From JACJXF01 sp964349045 (GTDB lineage: Bacteria > Bacteroidota > Bacteroidia > Bacteroidales > GCA-2748055), in assembly GCA_964349045.1 (NCBI GenBank), contig CAYGFI010000013.1:1-54121 (forward strand): 54,121 nt of DNA. Direction: 5' to 3'. Within the stretch, counting starts at the first letter, position 1. Every line of letters starts with the position of its first letter. The notes beneath the pieces were generated by a model that searched no databases, was not told the DNA's origin, and worked only from the letters and a program-made list of their open reading frames with translations. The translations under genes were made by a program, and so were the position numbers. Shown one piece after another: positions 1 through 7,549 of this stretch.

Positions 1-1
1 A

Positions 2-1612
2 AATGCAACAATCGCATTACTTACATCACCTCTATTAGCTGGACTTTTTCTTTCTGAGTTGACACCGCTGGGCCATTTGAAACTTTGGATTGGTGTTAAA
101 TTATCAAATCCATTAAAATCCGAAAACGAGCTCATTCAACATCATGCAGCCCTAGTAATCATAACTCGTTATTCAAAAACCCTACAACATACTAAAACCA
201 GAATAGGCTATTCTTTTTGCCCAAGCTGCGAAAAAACCACCAAAGATTATGGAGGTAAGAAACATCTGTATAATGATTTTGGAACTTTAATGTCTGATGT
301 CTGGAGGGATATTGAAATCAATTTTAGCGAAACCAATGAAAGTCTTTTAGAAAGATTACAAGACCTATTTGGATTTATGCCTTACAAATTCTTGAAATGC
401 ATCGATTTATCATTAAAATATCCATCGAATTATCAAGGTAATCTTATTAATTACCCTATAAATAATAATATTGAAATAATTAACAATTTTATCTATAACG
501 GTAATCAAAACTCGGCTGTCATTCATGGTGATTGTTTGGACGTTCTTAAAAACATTCCATCAAATAGTATTGATTTTTGTTTTGCTGATCCACCCTATAA
601 CGTGAATAAAAAGTATGAAGGTTGGGATGATGATATTGATATAAGAGAATATTTCAAATGGTGTGATAAATGGATTTCAGAATTAGGAAGGATTATTAAA
701 CCGGGTAGGACAGTTGCATTATTAAATATTCCACAATGGGCGGTAAGGCATTTTAAGCATTTGAAAAGTATTTTAACATTCCAAGATTGGATTCTCTGGG
801 AGGGATTAAGTCTTCCGGTAAGGATGATAATGCCAGCACACTATTCGATAGTCTGTTTCACCAAAGGCAAAGCCTTACCACTTTCAAACAAAACTCGTAA
901 ATTTCATTCCAATCTTGAGTACCAAAGCATAAATACAACAAAAGAATTCCTTTGCAGTAGGAGTAGTTGTATTAGCAAGCGAAACAAAGGAAACATAGAT
1001 GATAAAACTGAAGTTACCAATTTATGGTGGGACATCCATCGACTAAAACATAATAGCAAAAGAGTTGATCATCCTACACAACTTCCGCCTTTGTTTATGC
1101 ATAGATTGATTTCATTATTTACAAATGAAGGAGAGATCGTTTTGGATCCGTTTAACGGGTCGGGTACAACTACTCTCTGTGCTGCACAATTAAATCGAAG
1201 ATATTTCGGAATCGAACTTTCAGAAAAGTATTTCAATTTATCTCTAGACAGACATATTGAATTATCAAATGGTGACGATCCATTTAGAAAACAAGACCAT
1301 ACACCTATTTCCAAAAACAGTTATGTTAAAAGATTAGCTAAACAGAAATATGCTGTTGATAAAAAAACACTGCAACTTGAGATAAAACAATTAGCAATAA
1401 AATTGTCAAGAATTCCAAATAGAGAAGACGTTATTGCATTCAGCTCCTACCCAATTGAATATTTTGACAACTATTTTATTAACTGGGGAGAGGTCACAGC
1501 TGCTGCACGGACAACTGGGATGGAAAGTGTTGAAAAGAAAAAAGACTATCAAGTTAAAGAACAACTGAGGTTATTTGAAGCCAAGAAAGGTTTATACAGT
1601 AAGACTAATTAA
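2..1612 (+). CDS. DNA methyltransferase (N6-adenine/N4-cytosine type), 5'-partial
   Basis: Transfers a methyl group from S-adenosylmethionine to an exocyclic DNA amino group. Numbering from the TTG at 59: a CPSC motif lies at 54-57, the catalytic motif IV DPPY at 177-180, an HPTQLP stretch near 338, and the SAM-binding motif LDPFNGSGT at 362-370. Motif IV preceding motif I is the beta-class order. Residues about 438-487 resemble the homing-endonuclease-associated DNA-binding repeat (a 'R-PNREDV...W-EV..AA' pattern). The frame stays open from 59 to the left edge of the window, and the CPSC plus 'KDYGGKKH' segment looks like the middle of a longer, perhaps two-domain enzyme, so the true start probably lies outside. 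No restriction endonuclease is visible next to it, so it may be a restriction-modification partner or an orphan. Family certain; target sequence unknown. Confidence 0.85.
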   Translation, partial: NATIALLTSPLLAGLFLSELTPLGHLKLWIGVKLSNPLKSENELIQHHAALVIITRYSKTLQHTKTRIGYSFCPSCEKTTKDYGGKKHLYNDFGTLMSDVWRDIEINFSETNESLLERLQDLFGFMPYKFLKCIDLSLKYPSNYQGNLINYPINNNIEIINNFIYNGNQNSAVIHGDCLDVLKNIPSNSIDFCFADPPYNVNKKYEGWDDDIDIREYFKWCDKWISELGRIIKPGRTVALLNIPQWAVRHFKHLKSILTFQDWILWEGLSLPVRMIMPAHYSIVCFTKGKALPLSNKTRKFHSNLEYQSINTTKEFLCSRSSCISKRNKGNIDDKTEVTNLWWDIHRLKHNSKRVDHPTQLPPLFMHRLISLFTNEGEIVLDPFNGSGTTTLCAAQLNRRYFGIELSEKYFNLSLDRHIELSNGDDPFRKQDHTPISKNSYVKRLAKQKYAVDKKTLQLEIKQLAIKLSRIPNREDVIAFSSYPIEYFDNYFINWGEVTAAARTTGMESVEKKKDYQVKEQLRLFEAKKGLYSKTN

Positions 1613-1711
1613 GAACAAGCACATTTGTACCGCTAAACCCTGACACTCAAACCCAAACAAATCGCCAACCTTATAAGTACAAGGATCAGGAAACAAGATC
1701 CGGGAGCCGAA

Positions 1712-1963
1712 GTGATACTTTTTGGCTCACATGCACGAGGACAGTCAAATGAAGAATCTGATTGGGATATCCTGATTTTGATTGATCGACCAAAAGCAAA
1801 CCGTTCTGTTGAGGATAAGTATCGTTCTGAAATGTTCCAATTAGAATTAGAGTTGGGTGAACCCATTTCAACGTTTGTATATTCTAAGTCTGACTGGGAA
1901 TCTAAATTCTTGTTTACACCACTCTATCAAAATATTAAAAAAGAAGGAATTAAGCTGTCATGA
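1712..1963 (+). CDS. Minimal nucleotidyltransferase (MNT-like), start uncertain
   Basis: Small Pol-beta-type nucleotidyltransferase, 83 residues from the GTG at 1712. It has the signature GSHARG (residues 5-10) followed by SDWD (about 16-19), which supplies the two metal-binding aspartates. In relatives a helix of some 25 residues precedes GSHARG. Here that helix is encoded in frame upstream (from about 1640, 'KPKQIANLISTRIRKQD'), but this stretch has no ATG, GTG or TTG after the TAA at 1634. Either a CTG at 1640 is used, or the gene has lost its start. Proteins of this kind are known as antitoxins of HEPN toxins (they can modify the toxin), but no HEPN gene follows. Its stop codon overlaps the ATG of the next gene by four bases. 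Function here unproven; it may be decaying. Confidence 0.6.
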   Translation: MILFGSHARGQSNEESDWDILILIDRPKANRSVEDKYRSEMFQLELELGEPISTFVYSKSDWESKFLFTPLYQNIKKEGIKLS

Positions 1964-2274
1964 CCGATTCAAAACAAGATTATATCAATTTGAAATCGTT
2001 TGATGACCATCTGGATTTGCAATACGGAAAAACAGGAACAAAAGAAAGGGATGAATTTGAAGCTGGTTTTGAATCCTTTAAGCTTGGAGTGATGCTGCAG
2101 GAACTCCGAAAGGAGCAAGGTATGACCCAGGAACAACTGGCTGAAAAATGCGGAACGACAAAGACTTATATCTCCCGAATTGAAAATGATGCATCAGATA
2201 TCAGACTCTCGACCCTGACGAGAATAATTCGTGAAGGTCTTGGCAGACACTTACGACTTACTGTGGAAAAATAA
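1960..2274 (+). CDS. HigA-like XRE-family antitoxin
   Basis: DNA-binding helix-turn-helix protein of 104 residues. The XRE domain covers about residues 43-98, with 'MTQEQLAEKCGTTKTYISR' forming the recognition helices. The N-terminal 40 residues match the extension typical of Bacteroidota HigA antitoxins, which normally follow a HigB/RelE-like mRNA-cleaving toxin gene, bind the toxin and repress their own operon. Here the upstream partner is a nucleotidyltransferase instead, overlapped by four bases (ATGA), so translational coupling is likely. A purine-rich AGAAGGA lies upstream of the ATG. No RelE fold is encoded nearby. It could be an orphan regulator left after toxin loss, or part of an unusual pair. 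Confidence 0.75.
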   Translation: MTDSKQDYINLKSFDDHLDLQYGKTGTKERDEFEAGFESFKLGVMLQELRKEQGMTQEQLAEKCGTTKTYISRIENDASDIRLSTLTRIIREGLGRHLRLTVEK

Positions 2275-2345
2275 TTAATGGGCACATAGCTGTGGGCGTA
2301 GTTCTAGTCTAAAGGGAAAACTGTAAACAGCTAATGCAATTCTTT

Positions 2346-3833
2346 CTATAGATTGCCTGCGATTTTTTTATTCAAGAGGATAAATATCCCGATAACCACA
2401 AACCACTGTACAAGACAGGTCATAACACTGAACGGATTAAACGGATTGTACCATTCCCCCGGAGCAAAGCGGGTTGCAGCGAGGCTCATCCACCAGAAAA
2501 GTAACATTACTCCGGCTACCGGTACAAAATACAGGATTATATTTTGCCACCACCCGCTAAAGTATATAGAAGATTCATCGGTGATGCTTTTGCGAAATGT
2601 ACTAATGCCTGAAACTGTTATACTTATGGCAATAAATATCCCGGAGATAATGAGTCCTATTCCCCATACGAAATCCTGATTGCTCAGAAAGCCCAGATTC
2701 ATAACCGATGGGATGCCCAGCAGGTAAACCACCGGAATGATGATCCACAAAGCTTTACTGCGCTTGATTCCGCGGTCGACGAAGACTCGGGCTGATAATT
2801 CAAACATGCTGATCATGGAAGTGAACCCGGCAAAACATAATCCAAGGAAAAACATAATCGCTATAACCCTCCCAAAAGGCATGGCGCCAAATAACTGAGG
2901 TATCCAGATAAAGGTTAAACCCGTAGATGCCGGACCACTGGTTTTCATAACATCAAGAACCTGCGTGTCGCTAAAACCTTGTCCGTATTGCAATACTGAA
3001 AAAACGGTAGAAAAGATAATTATTGCCATCAGGAGCGAAACTGTATTATTCCCAATCCCGGTAATAAAAGCATTTTTCACTGTTCCATGCTCTTTTTTCA
3101 TATAGGCTGCATAGGTCAGAAACAATCCCCATCCCGCTCCGGTATCCCAGGCATTTTGCGTAAGGGCTTGAAGCCATAATTCAGGTTTTACAAGCTGTGC
3201 CCAGTCGGGACGGAACAGGAAAGCAATTCCTTCCAAAGCACCCGGAAGTGTGATGGCACGAAAGAATGTAATTATGATAATTAGAAGTAGTACGGGTATC
3301 AATACCATACTTACTTTTTCGATGGAGTGAATACCCTTCCAAATTGCAATTCCACCCAGGCACACGACGGTCAGATGGAATAAATAGGGCAAGTAACCCG
3401 ACTGGAATTTTTCCCAAATCGCCAGGGAAGCTGTATTGTCTGCCGGGAGTGGAAAAAACAGGGATTGAAGAAGGTAATACATCGCCCAGCCAACGATAAC
3501 AGCATAAAAGAAGCTGATAGCGGCTGCAACAAAACCAACAAAACTGCCCATCCAGGCAAATTTTTTACCCATCGATGCAGCAAAAGCGCCAACGACTCCT
3601 TTACGGTATTTTTCACCCAGCATATATTCAGCTATGATAAGAGGAATGCTCCAGAGAAACAGGAAGACCACCCAGGCGATAAGAAGAGAACCGGCTCCTT
3701 CATCTCCTCCGTTCTGCGCGGCAATCCTTGGGAAACGCCAGATATTTCCGGTTCCGACTGCAATACCCAGGGTACTTAATAACATAGCGAGGCGCGAAGA
3801 GAAGCGTTGATCAACGGATTTGTCTATGAACAT
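2346..3833 (-). CDS. Sodium-dependent transporter, neurotransmitter:sodium symporter (SNF) family
   Basis: Inner-membrane LeuT-fold symporter of 495 residues, with about a dozen hydrophobic segments, that would couple sodium entry to uptake of an amino acid or related amine. The family signature GTGNIWRFP is at residues 27-35, in the first, unwound helix that carries sodium and substrate ligands. After NGG the usual GGAF sequence is replaced by DEGAGSLL, a small variation in the substrate-site helix. The length fits bacterial members. It stands alone, convergent with the HigA-like gene. No clear promoter was seen. Substrate cannot be told from sequence. Confidence 0.9.
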   Translation of the reverse strand: MFIDKSVDQRFSSRLAMLLSTLGIAVGTGNIWRFPRIAAQNGGDEGAGSLLIAWVVFLFLWSIPLIIAEYMLGEKYRKGVVGAFAASMGKKFAWMGSFVGFVAAAISFFYAVIVGWAMYYLLQSLFFPLPADNTASLAIWEKFQSGYLPYLFHLTVVCLGGIAIWKGIHSIEKVSMVLIPVLLLIIIITFFRAITLPGALEGIAFLFRPDWAQLVKPELWLQALTQNAWDTGAGWGLFLTYAAYMKKEHGTVKNAFITGIGNNTVSLLMAIIIFSTVFSVLQYGQGFSDTQVLDVMKTSGPASTGLTFIWIPQLFGAMPFGRVIAIMFFLGLCFAGFTSMISMFELSARVFVDRGIKRSKALWIIIPVVYLLGIPSVMNLGFLSNQDFVWGIGLIISGIFIAISITVSGISTFRKSITDESSIYFSGWWQNIILYFVPVAGVMLLFWWMSLAATRFAPGEWYNPFNPFSVMTCLVQWFVVIGIFILLNKKIAGNL

Positions 3834-3948
3834 AGCTTAATTCTTATACCGATAAATCTAATAAATAAAGCGTAAAGATAAAATTATTGAGATTTTTTGA
3901 TTTCGTGAAGGACATAATTGATGTGACATTCCTTATTGTCGTTTACTT

Positions 3949-4064
3949 ACGTGACTAACGTGACAGCCGTAACGACCGGCACGCCCATCACTCCCGTCAC
4001 TTCCATCACTTCGTTACCCCCGTCGTCGCCCGTCACGCCGTCAACCCCGTCACGTCCTCACGTC
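3949..4064. repeat. GTGACG/CGTCAC inverted low-complexity element, copy 1
   Basis: The left part contains CGTGAC units and the right part CGTCAC/CGTC units, so the element can fold into a long imperfect hairpin. Its left arm shares CGTGACAGCC-TAACGAC with the copy at 35133-35232. It lies between the divergent symporter and folB genes and happens to be open in the folB frame, which can mislead start-site calls. Confidence 0.7.
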
Positions 4065-4118
4065 TTTTACTCCATTTACGTTCTTCAAAAAATAACTAAC
4101 TTTACAAAAAAATATTCC

Positions 4119-4469
4119 ATGGGAACCATCCTTATCGAAGCTATGGAGTTTTATTCTTTTCACGGGCATTATAAGGAAGAACAGATTGTTGGCAATAAAT
4201 TCCTGGTTGACCTCTTACTCGAAACGGATATGAGTCATGCATCAAAATCGGATGAATTACATGATGCGGTAAATTACCAGACTGCTTACAAACTGGTAAA
4301 ACGTGAAATGGAGAAAAAATCCAAACTTCTGGAAAATATTGCTCAAAGAATTCTTGATACTATCCATGAAGAGTTACCGGGAGTTAAGAAAGCTACCGTT
4401 ACCATTCGAAAGATGAATCCTCCAATGGGAGGTAAGATGAGAAGTGTTAGTGTAACCCTGAGTCAATAA
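4119..4469 (+). CDS. folB: Dihydroneopterin aldolase
   Basis: Cytoplasmic folate-pathway enzyme that splits 7,8-dihydroneopterin to 6-hydroxymethyl-dihydropterin and glycolaldehyde. From the ATG at 4119 it has 116 residues, the normal family length. The N-terminal 'FHGHYKEEQ' (14-22) carries the conserved active-site acidic region, and the C-terminal 'IRKMNPP' gives the catalytic lysine K98. The frame is open upstream to 3936, but those 61 extra codons are Thr/Pro-rich translation of the GTGACG/CGTCAC repeat and do not belong to the family, so the internal ATG is preferred. A weak -7-like TAACTTTA lies at 4097-4104. A cysteine-rich mini-gene starts two bases after the stop. Confidence 0.92.
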   Translation: MGTILIEAMEFYSFHGHYKEEQIVGNKFLVDLLLETDMSHASKSDELHDAVNYQTAYKLVKREMEKKSKLLENIAQRILDTIHEELPGVKKATVTIRKMNPPMGGKMRSVSVTLSQ

Positions 4470-4471
4470 AT

Positions 4472-4642
4472 ATGTCTGAAAAAAGCTGTCCGAAATGCGG
4501 AACTTCATTCTCATGTGAAGGAGAAAAGGACTGCTGGTGCGAGTCACTGCAGATTCACAAAAAAGAAATGCTTGAAATTACCAGCAGGTACAGTGATTGC
4601 CTTTGTCCGGATTGTTTAGCGGGATTTGCTGAGAAACCTTAG
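4472..4642 (+). CDS. Cysteine-rich CWC-family mini-protein
   Basis: Protein of 56 residues starting two bases after folB, so probably co-translated with it. It reads MSEKSCPKCGTSFSC, then CWC near residue 21, and ends with a DCLCPDCL motif, giving nine cysteines in CxxC-type pairs. This is the pattern of the cysteine-rich CWC family, presumed to bind a metal such as zinc; no biochemical role is established. The gene is short enough to be missed by length cut-offs. Its composition and motif order make chance very unlikely. Confidence 0.85.
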   Translation: MSEKSCPKCGTSFSCEGEKDCWCESLQIHKKEMLEITSRYSDCLCPDCLAGFAEKP

Positions 4643-4653
4643 TGAATCAGCGA

Positions 4654-4713
4654 AAAACAACCAGCAGATACAATTGCAGGTAACGTGAGAAAATTCTTTT
4701 TCCTGGTTGTTTT
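4654..4713. terminator. Bidirectional terminator-like inverted repeat
   Basis: Perfect 11-base arms (AAAACAACCAG at 4654-4664 and its complement at 4703-4713) enclose a 38-base loop. The element lies between the convergent CWC and S4 genes. A T-rich run follows on the plus strand and an A-rich run precedes it. The loop is long for a classical terminator. Confidence 0.5.
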
Positions 4714-4736
4714 ATTACCGGTATATTTTTTTATTC

Positions 4737-4946
4737 TTATTTTATCTGAATTGTATCCTTTTGAAACAATACCAAATCACCCGGTCTTAGCTTTTTTCTC
4801 TTTTGTTTCTCGATGCTCCCGTTAACCTTTACTTCACCTGAATCGATCCGGATGTGCGCTTCACCCCCGGTTTCAACAAGATTCAACACTTTTAACAGTT
4901 TATTAAGTTCTATATAACCTTTTTCATTTACTTCAAAAGTTTTCAT
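4737..4946 (-). CDS. S4-domain RNA-binding protein (YbcJ-like)
   Basis: Protein of 69 residues that is essentially one S4 domain: 'IELNKLLKVLNLVETGGEAH' forms the two helices, and 'VKVNGSIEKQKRKKLRPGDLV' is the typical basic loop and strand that contact structured RNA. This is the stand-alone S4_2 (YbcJ) type, thought to bind rRNA or tRNA; the exact target is unknown. It is convergent with folB/CWC and separated from them by an inverted repeat. The ATG at 4944-4946 gives full family length. Confidence 0.85.
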   Translation of the reverse strand: MKTFEVNEKGYIELNKLLKVLNLVETGGEAHIRIDSGEVKVNGSIEKQKRKKLRPGDLVLFQKDTIQIK

Positions 4947-4983
4947 CAGAATATAATTTATTTGTTAATGGCCTGATAGCCTG

Positions 4984-5118
4984 TCCCGCCTTGGCGGGAG
5001 AACCCACATGTTATGAAATTATATTCATTAGTGTTTGTGCGTAGCTTCGCTGACCGCGTTCGCATATAGCTTAAGCGGTTGAGAAGCTCGCAAGCTCGGT
5101 TCCCGAAACATGTGGGTT
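4984..5118. repeat. Inverted-repeat element with flanking palindrome
   Basis: Perfect 12-base inverted arms (AACCCACATGTT at 5001-5012, complement at 5107-5118) enclose 94 bases that contain smaller self-complementary pieces (GAAGCTCGCAAGCTCGG). Immediately to the left is a 7-base stem, TCCCGCC-TT-GGCGGGA (4984-4999). No reading frame is seen. It could be a structured RNA or a non-autonomous mobile repeat. Confidence 0.5.
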
Positions 5119-5179
5119 TCATATTGATCTCTTTGAGTTTGAGAAATATTTTGCTGAATTATTGGTCCGATCGGTGAAA

Positions 5180-5410
5180 TTATCCAACAGGCTTAATCTT
5201 ATCCAGAATCTCAATATAAAGATCCTCCACCTTTTTCCTTGCCCAGGGAGTGGAGCGCAGAAATTTCAGGCTCGACTTAATACCCGGATCATCATTGAAG
5301 CATTTAATATTGATTTTAAATCCCAATTGCTCCCAACCATAAAAATCAACAAGCTGGATTAGAATCGTTTCGAGGGTTTTGCCGTGAAGGGGATTATTTT
5401 TTTGCTCCAT
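5180..5410 (-). CDS. VF530 / DUF2132 family DNA-binding protein
   Basis: Protein of 76 residues beginning MEQKNNPLHGKTLE. The motifs 'NNPLHG', 'YGWEQLG' and 'KFLRSTPWAR' are diagnostic of the VF530 (DUF2132) family, a small helical fold for which DNA binding has been proposed from structure. A TTG at 5428 would add six residues, but GGGAGGG lies about ten bases upstream of the ATG at 5408-5410 and decides for the shorter form. It sits 31 bases downstream of the speA stop codon, although with its own ribosome site. Cellular role unknown. Confidence 0.85.
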   Translation of the reverse strand: MEQKNNPLHGKTLETILIQLVDFYGWEQLGFKINIKCFNDDPGIKSSLKFLRSTPWARKKVEDLYIEILDKIKPVG

Positions 5411-5440
5411 TTTGAATATCCCTCCCAATAAAAAAAATGA

Positions 5441-7333
5441 TTACTCCAGGTAAGTATATCCATATAATCCTGAACGATAATTCGAAAGGAATTCCTTACC
5501 TTCTTCAGTGGTAATGATTCCCGATTTCACAGACGATGTTACCCAGGTCTCAACAGTTCTGACCAGTTTCTTGGGATTATACTGAACATATTCAAGCACC
5601 TCGGCCACAGTTTCTCCATCGATGATCTGATCAATACTGTAGCCATGCTTATCTACCGAAACGTGTACGGCGTTGGTATCACCAAACAGGTTATGAAGAT
5701 CTCCCAGAATCTCCTGATATGCCCCGACCAAAAAAACTCCTATATAATAAGGTTCCTTTTGTTTAAGGGAATGAACCGGCAGATAATACGAAAGGTTCCT
5801 GGTGGAAATGAAATTATCGATTTTCCCATCCGAATCACAGGTTATGTCCTGCAATGTGGCCGACCGGTCAGGTTTTTCTTCGAGTCGCTGGATAGGTATG
5901 ATAGGGAATATCTGGTCGATGGCCCATGAATCGGGCAGAGACTGGAAAAGTGAAAAATTACAGAAATATTTATCCGATAACAATTTGGGCAGTTGGAGTA
6001 ATTCCTCGGGAACATGTTTAAGTTCGCTGGTCATCTGTTGCACTTCACGGGCTATGGACCAAAATAACCGTTCAATTTGTGCGCGGGTTTTCAAATCGAG
6101 CATTCCCAGGCTGAAACGGTCGAGCGCTTCCTCCCGTATCTGTTGGGCGTCGTGCCATGCTTCCAGCATTCGTGACTGGTTGATAGCATCCCATGCAGAG
6201 TATAATTCACGTACAAGTTCATGATCGCTGGGACTGATTTCTTCTTCTTCTTCCCAGATTGGAAGTGAGGTCGATTCGAGTACTTCAAAAATAAGAACGG
6301 AATGGTGAGCGGCCAGTGATCTGCCCGACTCTGTTATGATGTCGGGATGGGGTATATTGTTTTTATCGCTTACGTCGGCCATGGTAAAAACCGCGTCGTT
6401 TACGTACTCCTGAATGCTGTAATTCACACTGCTTTCGCTGTTCGATGAGCGGGTTCCATCGTAGTCCACACCGAGTCCTCCACCAATATCTACAAGCTGC
6501 ACACCAAATCCCCTGAGATATAACTGTGCATAAAACTGTGATGCTTCACGCAGCGCAATTTTAATACGACGAATTTTATTTACCTGGCTGCCGATATGAA
6601 AATGCAGCAGTTTCAGGCAATCCTTCATTTTGTTTTTTTCAAGAAAATCAAGGGCTTCGAGTAATTCACTGGAGGTAAGTCCGAATTTGCTTACATCACC
6701 TCCCGAATCCTCCCATTTACCGCTTCCGGCGCTCGCAAGTTTAATCCGGACACCAATATTCGGTTTTACTTTAAGTCGTTTGGAAACCCTGGTGATAAGT
6801 TTTAATTCATTGAGTTTCTCAACCACCACGTAAATCCTTTTACCCATTTTCTGAGCCAACAGCGCCAGTTCAACGTAATCCTCGTCCTTATATCCGTTGC
6901 AAATGATCAGTGAATCGTTATCTGTGTTGATAGCGATTACAGCATGAAGCTCGGGTTTCGAACCTGCTTCCAGACCAATATTGAATTTTTTCCCGTGAGT
7001 AACAATCTCTTCAACCACCGGACGCATCTGGTTTACCTTAATAGGATAAACAATGAAATTCTGAGCTTTGAAATTATACTCCTCGGCGGCAATCTTAAAG
7101 CAACTTGCCATTTTTTCGATCCGGCTGTCGAGAATATCCGGAAAACGCACAAGCAGCGGTGTTGAGATATCACGAAGCTGAAGTTCCTCAACCAGTTCTT
7201 TCAGATCGACTTCAATACCATCCTTCCTGGGAGTAACAACTACATGACCTTTATCGCTGATAGAGAAGTAGTTAATTCCCCATCCGTTTATATTGTATAA
7301 TTCGGCAGAATCTTCAATACGCCATTTTCTCAT
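5441..7333 (-). CDS. speA: Biosynthetic arginine decarboxylase
   Basis: Cytoplasmic PLP enzyme of 630 residues that converts arginine to agmatine, the first step of polyamine synthesis by that route. The PLP-binding lysine is K99 in 'FIVYPIKVNQ'. 'LLHFHIGSQV' and the glycine-rich 'VDIGGGLGVDYDG' are the phosphate-binding parts of the alanine-racemase-like barrel. 'TESGRSLAAHHSVLIFEV' follows, and the C-terminal beta domain is complete. The length matches bacterial SpeA. A -7-like box lies 20 bases upstream of the start. No agmatinase or agmatine deiminase gene is seen in the window, so the next pathway step must be encoded elsewhere. Confidence 0.95.
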   Translation of the reverse strand: MRKWRIEDSAELYNINGWGINYFSISDKGHVVVTPRKDGIEVDLKELVEELQLRDISTPLLVRFPDILDSRIEKMASCFKIAAEEYNFKAQNFIVYPIKVNQMRPVVEEIVTHGKKFNIGLEAGSKPELHAVIAINTDNDSLIICNGYKDEDYVELALLAQKMGKRIYVVVEKLNELKLITRVSKRLKVKPNIGVRIKLASAGSGKWEDSGGDVSKFGLTSSELLEALDFLEKNKMKDCLKLLHFHIGSQVNKIRRIKIALREASQFYAQLYLRGFGVQLVDIGGGLGVDYDGTRSSNSESSVNYSIQEYVNDAVFTMADVSDKNNIPHPDIITESGRSLAAHHSVLIFEVLESTSLPIWEEEEEISPSDHELVRELYSAWDAINQSRMLEAWHDAQQIREEALDRFSLGMLDLKTRAQIERLFWSIAREVQQMTSELKHVPEELLQLPKLLSDKYFCNFSLFQSLPDSWAIDQIFPIIPIQRLEEKPDRSATLQDITCDSDGKIDNFISTRNLSYYLPVHSLKQKEPYYIGVFLVGAYQEILGDLHNLFGDTNAVHVSVDKHGYSIDQIIDGETVAEVLEYVQYNPKKLVRTVETWVTSSVKSGIITTEEGKEFLSNYRSGLYGYTYLE

Positions 7334-7353
7334 TATTTCCTGATTATTAAATT

Positions 7354-7361
7354 CAAACTTA
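7354..7361 (-). promoter_or_regulatory. Putative -7 box of speA
   Basis: TAAGTTTG on the minus strand fits the Bacteroidota -7 consensus TAnnTTTG, 20 bases before the speA ATG. No good -33 TTTG was found at 19-21 bases, so support is moderate. Confidence 0.4.
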
Positions 7362-7549
7362 CCGGAAGGATTATGGAAAACTGTAAATCAAAATATTTGT
7401 AAATTTCCCCTGAAAAATTAATACATCCTGAAACAAATAAATCAGACACTTATCCAATCTTGCGCAAAAATAAATATTTAATCCACCTTATAAAGGCAAA
7501 ATCATATTTTATTTTGGGATGATGAGTTTTTATTAAACGTAAAAAGCAT

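Noticed and set aside
2..2274. Complete restriction-modification or phage-defence island at the left end
   Set aside because: No nuclease, ATPase or known defence effector accompanies the methyltransferase within the window; the left part is cut off, so the case stays open rather than supported.
5802..6224. Plus-strand open frame of 140 codons inside speA
   Set aside because: Antisense shadow of a well-conserved gene; Ser/Arg-rich with no family features.
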